64,000 nt of DNA from Nesterenkonia alkaliphila. GTDB taxonomy: Bacteria > Actinomycetota > Actinomycetes > Actinomycetales > Micrococcaceae. The stretch is from NCBI RefSeq assembly GCF_009758175.1, contig NZ_WRPM01000095.1, forward strand, positions 32,744-96,743. Direction: 5' to 3'. This document shows positions 43,824-52,478 of the stretch, piece after piece; the stretch's first letter is position 1, and every line of letters begins with the position of its first letter. Under the pieces are notes generated by a model. The model saw only the letters and a list, made by a program, of their open reading frames with translations, made no database searches and had not been told where the DNA came from. Made by a program: the position numbers and the translations under genes.

Positions 43824-45017
43824 TTACAGCCCGCCCAGCGCCCGCTCGAGATCGTCAATGAGATCGGCCACATCCTCGATCCCCACTGAGAGCCTCAGGA
43901 GGTTCTCCGGCACCGCCAGCTCAGTGCCGCGCACTGAGGCATGGGTCATCTCGTGCGGATAGTTCATCAGCGATTCCACCCCGCCCAGGGATTCGGCCAG
44001 GATGAAGAAGCGGGTGGCTTCGGCCACCTTTCGGGCAGCAGGCTCACCGCCGGTCAGCTGGATGGACACCATCCCGCCGAAGCTGCGCATCTGGGATTTG
44101 GCCAACTCATGCTGGGGATGAGAGGCCAGCCCCGGGTAGAGCACCTTCTCGATGGCCGGATGGTCCTGGAAGTGCTCGGCGATGGTCTGGGCATTGGCGC
44201 AGTGCCGGTCCATCCGCACGCCCAGGGTCTTCAGCCCGCGGGTGGTCAGGTAGGCGTCCAGCGGCCCGGAGACCGCACCTACGGCGAACTGCTGGAAGGC
44301 GATCTTCCCGGCCAGATCATCGGCGGCATCGCCGGAGCCCAGCACTACTGCCCCGCCGACCACATCGGAGTGTCCGCCGATGTATTTGGTGGTGGAGTGC
44401 ACCACCACATCTGCACCCAGGGACAGCGGCTGCTGCAGATAGGGTGTGGCGAAGGTGTTGTCCACCACCAGCAGCGCCCCGTGGGCGTGGGCGATATCTG
44501 CCAGCGCGGTGATGTCGGTGACGGCCATCAGCGGGTTGGAGGGGGTCTCCACCCACAGCAGGGCGGCGTCGTCGTTCTCCAACTCCGCGGCCACCCGGGT
44601 GTGATCACTGAGGTCCAGCGGGGTATTCGCCACGCCCCAGGCTGAATGCACCTTGTCGAAGAGCCGGAAGGACCCTCCATAGGCGTCATTGCCCATCACG
44701 ATCCGCTGGCCCGGGCGCAGCAGAGCCCGGATCACCGCATCCTCGGCGGCCAGCCCGGAGCCGAAGCTGAATGCGTGGCCGCCGCCCTCCAAGGCTGCCA
44801 GCTGAGTCTGCAGGGCGGTGCGGGTGGGGTTGCCGGCGCGGCCGTAGTCATAGCCGTTGCGCAGATTCCCGATGCCGTCCGGGGCGTAGGTGGTGGAGAA
44901 GTGCACCGGGGGGACTACGGCGCCGAAGACCTGGTCCACCTCCTGGCCGGCGTGGATGGCTTGGGTGGAAAATCCGGTGCTGGTCCCTGAAGCTGCGGTG
45001 TTGGGGGATTCACTCAT
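43824..45017 (-). CDS. Cystathionine gamma-synthase/gamma-lyase
   Basis: The 397-aa PLP enzyme has K211 in STTKYIGGHSD, DYGRAGNPTR near residue 57 and SLGGVESLMNYP near 355. It overlaps the cystathionine beta-synthase gene by 8 bases. The pairing with a beta-synthase points to reverse transsulfuration (homocysteine to cysteine), so gamma-lyase activity is the likelier role, although the sequence is equally close to MetB. A paralog is at 1.6-2.8 kb. Confidence 0.85.
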   Translation of the reverse strand: MSESPNTAASGTSTGFSTQAIHAGQEVDQVFGAVVPPVHFSTTYAPDGIGNLRNGYDYGRAGNPTRTALQTQLAALEGGGHAFSFGSGLAAEDAVIRALLRPGQRIVMGNDAYGGSFRLFDKVHSAWGVANTPLDLSDHTRVAAELENDDAALLWVETPSNPLMAVTDITALADIAHAHGALLVVDNTFATPYLQQPLSLGADVVVHSTTKYIGGHSDVVGGAVVLGSGDAADDLAGKIAFQQFAVGAVSGPLDAYLTTRGLKTLGVRMDRHCANAQTIAEHFQDHPAIEKVLYPGLASHPQHELAKSQMRSFGGMVSIQLTGGEPAARKVAEATRFFILAESLGGVESLMNYPHEMTHASVRGTELAVPENLLRLSVGIEDVADLIDDLERALGGL

Positions 45018-46554
45018 CGATAGTTCCTTCGTAGGTCTCGGCGCCCGAGAGGTGGGCGAGCAGATCGTTGCGGGTGAGTACGCCGACGATATCGCCGCGG
45101 TCGGCTACCAGCAGGGTGGGGGTGGCGCGCAGCTTGGCCAGGATCTGCGGCACAGTCTCGGTGATGCCCACCAGGGGGAGATCGTCCCGCAGATGTTCAG
45201 CCACCGGATCAGTGGGGGCGGCCTGGCCTTCGATCACATCCTCGGTGAGGTGCTCCACATCCACGATGCCGTAGACCTCGCCGATCCGGGCTGCCCGGCC
45301 GGGGCGGTCAATCACCGGCACGATGTCCACCCCGTAGCGGTTCATCACACTGACCGCCTCGCGCAGGGTGGTGTCGCGGGTGATGGAGATGACCTCCGGC
45401 AGCGCATCGGAGAACAGATCGCGTTTGGCGGCCAGCAGGTGAGCCGCCGTCGTCGTACTCGGTTCAGTGCTGCCGGTGCCGGGAGCCTGTGGTGTACGGC
45501 CTGCCCCGAGGGCTCCCTCGGCCACCGCCTGGCTGATCTGTTCTGTGGTCCTCACGCTGAGCTCGGTGCCGGTGGAGGTGGAGACCACCTCACCGAAGCC
45601 GTGGTCGATCATCCACTGGTCGTTGAAGATCTTTGCCAGGTACCCGCGGCCGGAGTCGGGCAGTACGGCGACCACCACGTCGTCGGGGCCCAGCTCCTGA
45701 GCCACCTTCAGCGCCGCGGTTACGGCAAGCCCGGAGGAGCCGCCCACCAGCAGGCCCTCCTCAGTGGCTAAGCGCCGGCACATGGCGAATGACTCCGCGT
45801 CGGTGACCGCGTGCTTCTGGTCAGGGACGGCGGGGTCATAGTTGGGGACCCAGACGTCCTCTCCCACACCCTCCACAAAATAGGGGCGGCCCTCGCCGCC
45901 GGAGTAGACCGAACCATCGGGATCGGCCACCACCACTTTCACTGGGCCGGTAGCGCGGTCCGCGGAGACCTCTTTGAGGTAGCGGCCGGTGCCGGTAACG
46001 GTGCCGCCGGTACCTGCGCCGACCACCAGGTGGGTGATCCGGCCCTCGGTGTCCTCCCAGATCTCGGGACCGGTGGTCTCGTAGTGCGATTCGGGGGCGG
46101 CCGGATTGGAGAACTGGTCCGGCTTATAGCCGCCGGGGATCTCGGCGGCCAGCTGGTCGGAGATCCCGTAGTAGCTCAGCGGGGATTCCGCGGCCACCCC
46201 GGCGGGGCCGACCACCACATCTGCGCCATAGGCTCGCAGGACGTCTCGTTTCTCCTGGGCCACCTTGGGCACGGTGACGAATACCGCCCGGTAGCCCTTC
46301 TGCTGGGCGACCAGGGCCAGGCCGACCCCCGTGTTGCCGGAGGTGGGCTCGACCACCACTCCGCCGGGCTTAAGCTTGCCGGCGGCCTCGGCGTCCTCAA
46401 TCATTTTGCGGGCGATCCGGTCCTTGATGGATCCGCCGGGGTTGAGGTACTCGAGCTTGACCAGCACCGTGGCCTCGATTCCTTCGGTGACACTGTTCAG
46501 CCGTACCAAAGGTGTGCCGCCGATCAGATCGACGACGGACTGGGCGTATTTCAT
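45010..46554 (-). CDS. cbs: Cystathionine beta-synthase
   Basis: The 514-aa enzyme has a PLP core with K44 in SIKDR, the TSGNTG phosphate loop, GTGGTVTGTGRYL and GGSSG. Tandem CBS domains follow from about residue 390 to the end. It condenses serine and homocysteine to cystathionine. The ATG at 46554 is chosen since a reading to 46644 would overlap the divergent gene's start. TAGCCT (read on the minus strand) lies six bases before the ATG, which suggests leaderless translation. Confidence 0.93.
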   Translation of the reverse strand: MKYAQSVVDLIGGTPLVRLNSVTEGIEATVLVKLEYLNPGGSIKDRIARKMIEDAEAAGKLKPGGVVVEPTSGNTGVGLALVAQQKGYRAVFVTVPKVAQEKRDVLRAYGADVVVGPAGVAAESPLSYYGISDQLAAEIPGGYKPDQFSNPAAPESHYETTGPEIWEDTEGRITHLVVGAGTGGTVTGTGRYLKEVSADRATGPVKVVVADPDGSVYSGGEGRPYFVEGVGEDVWVPNYDPAVPDQKHAVTDAESFAMCRRLATEEGLLVGGSSGLAVTAALKVAQELGPDDVVVAVLPDSGRGYLAKIFNDQWMIDHGFGEVVSTSTGTELSVRTTEQISQAVAEGALGAGRTPQAPGTGSTEPSTTTAAHLLAAKRDLFSDALPEVISITRDTTLREAVSVMNRYGVDIVPVIDRPGRAARIGEVYGIVDVEHLTEDVIEGQAAPTDPVAEHLRDDLPLVGITETVPQILAKLRATPTLLVADRGDIVGVLTRNDLLAHLSGAETYEGTIDE

Positions 46555-46637
46555 GGCCCCAAGGCTACCGGCGCTCCCGCTGAGACCCCAGCCCCAGCGA
46601 CTTCTGGCGAAATACTGACCCGGCGTACAGTGGGCCG

Positions 46638-47630
46638 GTGACATATGTGGGTCAGCGAGTGGTGGACTTCGGCGAAGTCTATGACCTGCCCGGAACTCTC
46701 GGTGTGCTGCAGCGCGGGCACGCTGACCCCTCCCTCCGGGTGGACGAGGGCGGGGCCTGGATGTGCCAGCGGATCTACGACTCCGCCGGTGCTGAGCTGG
46801 GGTCCGCCAGCTACCGGTTCAGCCAGCTCAGCAGCTCTGAGGTGGAGGTGCTGGTGGCAGCGGATTCTGCCCCGGCTCTCCAGGCGGCTCTTCAGCGCGC
46901 TCTCCCCATTCTGGGCGCCGAGGATGACTGGACGGAGCTGGAGCTGCTGCTTGATGCCCTGGGGGACCGGATCTCCACTACTTTGGCCCAGGTACGACGA
47001 CGCCGCCCCGGGGTGCGTCTGCCGGCCACCGGGGCACTGTTCGATCAGCTGGTCACCGTGACTCTGGAGCAGAAGGTCACCCATGACCAGGCTCGGTACA
47101 GCTGGCGGAACCTGCTGCGCCGCCATGGCCAGGCCCCGCCATCCTCACCGGAGGTCCCGGCACCGCCGTGGATGCGCCTGCCGCTCTCCCCGGCGCAGCT
47201 CAAGGCCGTGCCGAGCTGGGAATGGCACCGGCTGTGGGTGCAGCCGCCGCTGTCGAGAACGGTGCTGCGGCTTGCGGAACGGGCCGGCAGCATTCACCGA
47301 CTCAGCTCCGCAACCCCGGTGGAGACCGATGAGGTGGCCGAGCTCGCAGTCCGGCTCAGGGCGATCCCCGGAGTTGGGGACTGGACTGCCGCAGAGGCGC
47401 TGCAGCGCTCACATGGTGCGGCGGATCTGCCTGCAGTGGGGGACTATCATCTGGCGCATTTTGTGGGCGAGGCACTCACGGGGCGCCGCACCGACGACGC
47501 CGGGATGCTGGCCCTGCTGGAGCCGTTCCGGCCGCACCGGCAGCGTGTGATCCGGCTGCTGGGCCTCTCCGGGTTCAGGATGAGCCGCTACGGCCCCCGG
47601 CTGGCCCCGGAGGACCACCGGCGCCGCTAG
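46638..47630 (+). CDS. DNA-3-methyladenine glycosylase family protein (AlkA-like, HhH-GPD)
   Basis: The 330-aa protein has a helix-hairpin-helix LRAIPGVGDWTAAEAL near residue 240 and a catalytic aspartate in AVGDYHLAHF near 267. The N-terminal half (RFSQLSSSEVEVLV, VTLEQKVTH) resembles AlkA-type base-excision enzymes. It removes alkylated purines. The start is GTG at 46638, with TACAGT at 46626-46631 as -10 box, so a leaderless mRNA is likely. It is divergent from cbs. Confidence 0.87.
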   Translation: MTYVGQRVVDFGEVYDLPGTLGVLQRGHADPSLRVDEGGAWMCQRIYDSAGAELGSASYRFSQLSSSEVEVLVAADSAPALQAALQRALPILGAEDDWTELELLLDALGDRISTTLAQVRRRRPGVRLPATGALFDQLVTVTLEQKVTHDQARYSWRNLLRRHGQAPPSSPEVPAPPWMRLPLSPAQLKAVPSWEWHRLWVQPPLSRTVLRLAERAGSIHRLSSATPVETDEVAELAVRLRAIPGVGDWTAAEALQRSHGAADLPAVGDYHLAHFVGEALTGRRTDDAGMLALLEPFRPHRQRVIRLLGLSGFRMSRYGPRLAPEDHRRR

Positions 47631-47644
47631 CGGATTATGTTAAG

Positions 47645-47689
47645 AAACTGTGGGAACTCAGCCCAGAACCGGCTGAGTTCCCACAGTTT
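47645..47689. terminator. Bidirectional hairpin terminator
   Basis: AAACTGTGGGAACTCAGCC and GGCTGAGTTCCCACAGTTT pair perfectly over 19 bp around a 7-nt loop. It sits between the convergent glycosylase and thioredoxin genes and its A/T ends serve either direction. Confidence 0.9.
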
Positions 47690-47711
47690 CGCTACGCAAT
47701 CTTGCCGGTGT

Positions 47712-48086
47712 TCAGGCCTCGGAGCTCTGCTCCTGCTCGGCGATCTGTTTGTGGACCTCTGCCATGTCGAGGTCCTTGACCGCAGTGACCACCTGGGTCA
47801 GCTGCTCGGCGTTGAGCGCACCGGGCTGGGAGAACACCAGGACCTTCTCGCGGAAGGCCATCAGGGTGGGGATGGAGCTGATCTTGGCCGCAGCGGCCAG
47901 CTCGCGCTCGGCCTCGGTGTCCACCTTGGCGAAAGTGATCTCCGGGTGCTCCTCGGAAACCTGCTCGTAGACCGGGCCGAACTGCTTGCATGGGCCGCAC
48001 CACTCGGCCCAGAAGTCGATGAAGAGGATCTCGGAGTCCTCCAGTGTCTGCTGGAAGGCTTCAGTGGTCAGTTCTGTAGTAGCCAT
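47712..48086 (-). CDS. Thioredoxin
   Basis: The 124-aa protein has the redox motif WCGPCK (C30, C33), then FAKVDTEAE and SSIPTLMAF with the cis-proline. It carries about 15 extra C-terminal residues rich in Glu and Gln. It reduces disulfides in the cytosol. TATTGT lies seven bases before the ATG at 48086 and there is no ribosome site, so translation is probably leaderless; a GTG at 48095 overlaps the -10 box. Confidence 0.93.
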   Translation of the reverse strand: MATTELTTEAFQQTLEDSEILFIDFWAEWCGPCKQFGPVYEQVSEEHPEITFAKVDTEAERELAAAAKISSIPTLMAFREKVLVFSQPGALNAEQLTQVVTAVKDLDMAEVHKQIAEQEQSSEA

Positions 48087-48164
48087 GGGCGCCACAATAC
48101 GGGAGTCGCTCGGTCATGTGGAGCCGCCAGAGCCATTAAGCGAGGGGCGAATCCCGGAATACAG

Positions 48165-48198
48165 GATTGGGGCCCTGACCTGAGTCAGGACCCCAATC
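48165..48198 (-). terminator. Terminator hairpin downstream of tRNA-Tyr
   Basis: GATTGGGGCCCTGAC and GTCAGGACCCCAATC pair with one bulge-like mismatch around a four-base loop. It lies 20 bp past the 3' end of tRNA-Tyr on the minus strand. Confidence 0.75.
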
Positions 48199-48217
48199 GG
48201 TGGCGTTGCGCCGGCGG

Positions 48218-48299
48218 TGGCGGATGAGGGATTCGAACCCCCGTAGGCAGTGCCAGCTGATTTACAGTCAGCCCCCTTTGGCCGCTCGGGTAATCCGCC
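48218..48299 (-). tRNA. tRNA-Tyr (GUA anticodon)
   Basis: The minus strand has acceptor GGCGGAT/ATCCGCC, anticodon loop CTGTAAA flanked by CTGA and TCAG, a long variable arm and T arm GGGGGTTCGAATCCC, 82 nt in total with discriminator A. The long variable arm and GUA anticodon identify tRNA-Tyr. Confidence 0.94.
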
Positions 48300-48421
48300 T
48301 GGTCTCAGGCGCCCGCGCAGAACGCACCGAACAACTTTACCGCACCTATGCGGCAAAACTCGAATCCGCCCAGCGCGTAGGATGGAGCGCAGTTCACTAC
48401 CTGACCCGGAGGCTGTGCCCT

Positions 48422-49288
48422 ATGTCTGAGCTTGACGCCGAGGAGCTTGCCGCCCGGCTCAGCGACCGGACCCCCGCCGGGATCGCGGCTCAGATCGGCG
48501 GGCTGATCGAGCACAAGATTCTGCCGGTGGACTCCCGCCTGCCCACGGTCCGCGAACTGGCCCAGGAGCTCGGCGTCAGCGTCGGCACTATCGCCCAGGC
48601 GTGGAGCCACCTGCGCGAACAGGGCCTGGTGGAGACCCGACGCCGCGGCGGCACTCGAGTGCTGCCCCGGGCCAGGCGCCGCGCCGAGGACTTCGCCGGC
48701 CCCGGAGCCCCGCTGAAGATGCTGGGATTCCTGACCCACCCCCTGCCCGGTTCCGCTGATTCCGCCAACTATGAGCAGACGATGCAGTCCATTGAACTGG
48801 GCGAGCAGCTCGGCTTCGACGCCGCCTGGCTGGCTGCCCCAGAACAGCGCGGCGAAACCTACTCGCCGCTGAGCATCCTAGCCGCAGCCTCGCAGCGGAC
48901 CCGGCGGATCCGGCTGGGCACTTACGGAGCCGATCCGGCGGAGCACCCAGCCAACCGCTTCACGCTGGAGCGGCTCTGCGGCGGGCGGCTGGTGGAGTTC
49001 GACGAGCGCCGCGTCTTTCTCGCCACGGCTGTCCCTACTGATACCGCCAGCCGGGAGCAGGAGGCGCGGTACCGCGATTATGTGCAGAACCAACAGCCCG
49101 ATCCGGCCCCCCTGCTGGGCACCAGTGATGAGATCGCCGATGCCATGCTGCAGCAGGCCGGCTACCTGGAGGTGGACGAGGCGGCTTTTGCCCTGCCACC
49201 GGGCTTCAGCTACGAGGACTACGTGCAGATCCTCACCGATATCGCCACCCGCCTGGCTCCGGCACTGGGCCGGCCCAACCCTTCCTGA
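48422..49288 (+). CDS. GntR-type regulator fused to a shortened luciferase-like domain
   Basis: The 288-aa protein begins with a GntR winged helix (about 10-80; RLPTVRELAQELGVS and GLVETRRRGGTRV). After a basic linker comes a luciferase-like segment: LGFLTH near 98, SIELGEQLGFDAAWLA near 120, and SILAAASQRTRRIRLGTYG near 145. A C-terminal part with LLGTSDEIADAMLQQAG and SYEDYVQIL follows. The barrel's middle strands are missing (about 190 instead of 330 residues), so it probably senses a ligand or flavin rather than oxidizing substrates. An open frame upstream to 48200 crosses tRNA-Tyr and is rejected. Confidence 0.82.
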   Translation: MSELDAEELAARLSDRTPAGIAAQIGGLIEHKILPVDSRLPTVRELAQELGVSVGTIAQAWSHLREQGLVETRRRGGTRVLPRARRRAEDFAGPGAPLKMLGFLTHPLPGSADSANYEQTMQSIELGEQLGFDAAWLAAPEQRGETYSPLSILAAASQRTRRIRLGTYGADPAEHPANRFTLERLCGGRLVEFDERRVFLATAVPTDTASREQEARYRDYVQNQQPDPAPLLGTSDEIADAMLQQAGYLEVDEAAFALPPGFSYEDYVQILTDIATRLAPALGRPNPS

Positions 49289-49562
49289 GGCATTCAAAGG
49301 GCAGCTGCGCCCAGCTGGATAATTGCGCCCTCTGCACCTGAATTCGCGTGGTATACGTCACACTTCCCCGCCGGCAGAAACGCTGAGCTTCCCAGTGATA
49401 AGCGCGAAGTAGCGCTCACCTGCCATTTCCTCCCCGGATCCCCTGCTCCCGGGGGCCGATCTATGCTGAGCGCCGGCGCACCTGGCCGAAGCGTGAACTT
49501 TAACTGGATATTCGCTGACAAGGGGCGCCTGGACATTTACGGGTATTTCACGAAAGGAACAT
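49289..49562. other. Intergenic region without a gene
   Basis: No coding region is supported between the GntR fusion and the symporter. An AGCGC-n6-GCGCT inverted repeat lies near 49400. GAAAGGA just before the ATG at 49563 is the symporter's ribosome site. Confidence 0.5.
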
Positions 49563-51272
49563 ATGGACAACAGTTCGCCCATTCTGAGCACCTCCACGGT
49601 GCTTCTTCTCCTAGTGGCGTTCTACGGATTCACGCTCTACATGGCCATGCGAATCCGCCGGAGAAAAGAGAACGCCGACGCTTATATGACAGCGGGCAAC
49701 GGGGTAGGCTTCGGCATCGCTGCCGCGAGTATGACGGCCACCTGGATCTGGGCCTCCTCGATGTACGCCTCCGCCACCTCGGGATACACCTACGGCATCT
49801 CAGGGCCTATCCACTATGGCCTGTGGGGTGCTTTCATGATCCTCTTCATCTACCCCTTCGGGCGGAGGATCCGCCAGGTGGCCCCCAAGGCTCACACGCT
49901 CGCCGAGGTGATGCGCGCCCGGCACGGCAGCTCCAGTCAGCTGCTGCTGGCCGGCTCCAACGTAGTGGGAAGCCTGATCAGCCTGATGAGCAACCTGGTG
50001 GCCGGTGGTGCGCTGATCGCCCTGTTCTCCCCGCTCTCGTTCGTCCAAGGTGTGCTGGCCGTGGCCACCGGCGTGCTGCTCTACACCTTCTGGTCAGGGT
50101 TCCGGGCCTCGGCACTCACCGACTTCATGCAGGTGATGGTGATGATGCTGCTGGTGGGCATCATCATTCCGATCATCTTCTTCAGCGCCGGGTTCCCCTC
50201 CGCCTTTGAGACTGGTGCCGGCAACCTCACCGCGGAGCAGTCCAATTTCTTCTCATCGGAGGCGTTCATGCACCAGGGTGCGCCCTATATTGCTGCGGTG
50301 CTGGCCTACGCCATCGGTAACCAGACCATTGCCCAGCGGCTCTTCGCAGTGCGTGAGGACCTGATCAAGCCCACCTTCATCACCGCCACCATCGGCTATG
50401 CGGGCATGGTCATCGGCGTGGGAATGATCGGTGTACTGGCGCTCTACCTGGGAATGGAGCCGTTGGACGGGGATTCCAACAACATCATTCCGCAGATGGC
50501 AGCTGATTACCTGCCCACAGTGCTGGTGGCGCTGTTCCTGATCATGATCATCGGGGCGCTCTCCTCCACCGCGGACTCGGACCTCTCGGCACTGTCCTCG
50601 ATCGTGATGGCGGATATCTATGGGCAGAACATCGCCTCCCGCGGAAAGGCCCGGCCCAAGGTGATGCTCTTTGTGGGACGGGTGACCATGATCGTCGCCA
50701 CCACCGCCGCCGTGGTGCTGGCCGGGCTGCAGCTGGACATTCTGGACATGCTGGTATTCGTCGGCGCACTCTGGGGCGCCTTGGTATTCCCGGTGATCGC
50801 CAGCTTCTACTGGGAGAAGATCACCAACCTCAGCTTTGTGGTGGCGGTGCTGAGCGCCCTGGCCGTCTTCATCCCGGTCCGGTTCGACTGGGTCCCGCTG
50901 GAGATCACACTCTTCGCCTTCACCATCGATGTGCTGGCAGCTGTGGGGGTCGGCGTGGTCCTGGGCCTGATGGCCTTCGGCTTCTTCGGCCTGCGCGCAG
51001 GCAAGATCACCGGGGTGCTGGCAACGCTGCTCACCCTCCCCTTCGCGCTGGGCTCCCTGCATGAATACACCGTGCTCAGCGCATCACTGGTGGCGTACTC
51101 GGTGAGCACGCTGATCGTATTGGCGATGTGCCTGCGCAATAACCGGAGCTTCGACTTCAGCACGGTGCAGCAGCGCGTGGGCAATTTTGATGACGACGAC
51201 GCCGCCCAGGATGAGAAACCCGGAATTGAGCCAGTAGGTGCCCCCGCCGGCGCTGCAGGAAAGGAGAAGTGA
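49563..51272 (+). CDS. Sodium:solute symporter family transporter
   Basis: The 569-aa protein has about thirteen hydrophobic helices and the SSS-family marks YMTAGNGVGFGIAAASMTATW-type residues near 42-60 and GNQTIAQRLFAVR near 262. GALSSTADSDLSALSSI near 335 contains the Na2-site serines. It imports a small solute with sodium. The acidic C-terminal tail carries a DDDDAAQDE run. It resembles urea/choline/pantothenate-type members, but I cannot assign a solute. GAAAGGA precedes the ATG; the next gene starts 2 nt after its stop. Confidence 0.88.
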   Translation: MDNSSPILSTSTVLLLLVAFYGFTLYMAMRIRRRKENADAYMTAGNGVGFGIAAASMTATWIWASSMYASATSGYTYGISGPIHYGLWGAFMILFIYPFGRRIRQVAPKAHTLAEVMRARHGSSSQLLLAGSNVVGSLISLMSNLVAGGALIALFSPLSFVQGVLAVATGVLLYTFWSGFRASALTDFMQVMVMMLLVGIIIPIIFFSAGFPSAFETGAGNLTAEQSNFFSSEAFMHQGAPYIAAVLAYAIGNQTIAQRLFAVREDLIKPTFITATIGYAGMVIGVGMIGVLALYLGMEPLDGDSNNIIPQMAADYLPTVLVALFLIMIIGALSSTADSDLSALSSIVMADIYGQNIASRGKARPKVMLFVGRVTMIVATTAAVVLAGLQLDILDMLVFVGALWGALVFPVIASFYWEKITNLSFVVAVLSALAVFIPVRFDWVPLEITLFAFTIDVLAAVGVGVVLGLMAFGFFGLRAGKITGVLATLLTLPFALGSLHEYTVLSASLVAYSVSTLIVLAMCLRNNRSFDFSTVQQRVGNFDDDDAAQDEKPGIEPVGAPAGAAGKEK

Positions 51273-51274
51273 CG

Positions 51275-51406
51275 ATGGAGACCCTGCTGATGACCATCTA
51301 TGTCCTGATGTGGCCCGTAGTGGTGCTGGGAGTCTTCGCAGTACTGCTGCGCGGGTTCCTCAATGATTGGCGCCAAGCCCGCCGAGAGGGCCACGACATC
51401 ATCTGA
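51275..51406 (+). CDS. 43-aa single-TM small subunit of the symporter
   Basis: A 43-codon frame starts at ATG 51275, with AAGGAG 9 nt upstream inside the symporter gene's end. It encodes a hydrophobic helix (TIYVLMWPVVVLGVFAVLL region) followed by a charged tail ending RREGHDII. Small one-helix partners encoded right after SSS-type transporters are known in Actinobacteria. It is followed at once by a terminator, which supports it as a real last gene of the operon. Confidence 0.75.
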   Translation: METLLMTIYVLMWPVVVLGVFAVLLRGFLNDWRQARREGHDII

Positions 51407-51416
51407 TCAGCCGTTG

Positions 51417-51466
51417 CACAGTGGGGGGCCGCCTTCCGGAGTTCCGGAAGACGGCCCCCCACTGTG
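51417..51466. terminator. Strong hairpin terminator
   Basis: CACAGTGGGGGGCCG and CGGCCCCCCACTGTG, extended by CTTCCGG/CCGGAAG, form a stem of about 22 bp with one interruption. It separates the symporter operon from the convergent sugar operon, whose last stop is at 51468. Confidence 0.9.
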
Positions 51467-51467
51467 A

Positions 51468-52472
51468 TTAACGCTGGCTGAACGCGGCGTCGAAGGCGGC
51501 CGATGCAGGTTCGAAGGCGTTGGCGCGGACGAACTGCAAGGCCTGCGGGGCACCGATGAGACGGTCCATCCCGGCATCCTCCCACTCCACGGAGAGCGGG
51601 CCGTCATAGCCGATCGCGTTGAGCATCCGGAAGGCATCCTCCCAGGGCACATCGCCGCGGCCCACTGAGATGAAGTCCCAGCCGCGGCGCGGGTCTCCCC
51701 AGGGCAGATGGGAGGACAGGCGCCCGTTGCGCCCGTTGACCAGCCGCTTCTTGGTGTCTTTGCAGTGCACGTGGTAGATCCGGTCCTGGAAGTCCCAGAG
51801 AAACCCGACCGGGTCAAGGTCCTGCCAGACCATATGGGAGGGGTCCCAGTTCAATCCGAAAGCCTCCCGGTGGCCGATCACCTCCAGCGTCTTGACCGTG
51901 GACCAGTAGTCATAGGCGATCTCCGAGGGGTGCACCTCATGGGCGAAGCGCACTCCGACCTCGTCGAAGACATCCAGGATGGGATTCCAGCGGTCGGCGA
52001 AGTCCCGGTAACCGGCCTCTACCAGCTCCTCAGCCACCGGCGGGAACATCGCCACATACTTCCAGTTGGCCGAACCGGTGAACCCGGTGACGGTCTTTAC
52101 CCCGAGCCGGGCCGCCGCATGTGCGGTGGCCTTGAGCTCCTCGGCTGCGCGCTGGCGGACACCCTCCGGCTCCCCGTCACCCCAAATCCGGTCCGGCAGA
52201 ATATCGCGGTGGCGGGCGTCGATCGGGTCATCGCAGACCGCCTGGCCCTTGAGATGATTGGAGATAGCGTGCACCCGCAGGCCGTTCCTCTCCAGGATCT
52301 CAAGCCGGTTCCGGACGTAGGAGTCGTCCTCGGCGGCTCTCCAGGGGTCCAGATGGTCACCCCAACTGGCGATCTCCAGGCCGTCGTACCCCCACTCGCC
52401 GGCCAGCCGGGCCACCTCCTCGAACGGCAGATCGGCCCACTGGCCGGTGAACAGGGTGATTGGTCGTGCCAT
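51468..52472 (-). CDS. Sugar phosphate isomerase/epimerase family TIM barrel protein
   Basis: The 334-aa protein is an AP-endonuclease-2-type TIM barrel. It has [15 protein letters not shown] near residue 30, the metal-site stretches FAHEVHPSE near 175 and NWDPSHMVW near 208, HVHCKDTK near 235, and SVEWED near the C-terminus. Such enzymes isomerize or epimerize sugars and keto-inositols. Only 6 nt separate it from the upstream oxidoreductase gene, so both likely act on the sugar brought in by the adjacent ABC transporter. Confidence 0.87.
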   Translation of the reverse strand: MARPITLFTGQWADLPFEEVARLAGEWGYDGLEIASWGDHLDPWRAAEDDSYVRNRLEILERNGLRVHAISNHLKGQAVCDDPIDARHRDILPDRIWGDGEPEGVRQRAAEELKATAHAAARLGVKTVTGFTGSANWKYVAMFPPVAEELVEAGYRDFADRWNPILDVFDEVGVRFAHEVHPSEIAYDYWSTVKTLEVIGHREAFGLNWDPSHMVWQDLDPVGFLWDFQDRIYHVHCKDTKKRLVNGRNGRLSSHLPWGDPRRGWDFISVGRGDVPWEDAFRMLNAIGYDGPLSVEWEDAGMDRLIGAPQALQFVRANAFEPASAAFDAAFSQR

Positions 52473-52478
52473 GACTCA

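Noticed and set aside
48200..48421. 74-residue extension of the GntR fusion
   Set aside because: It would be translated through tRNA-Tyr; the ATG at 48422 starts just before the winged helix.
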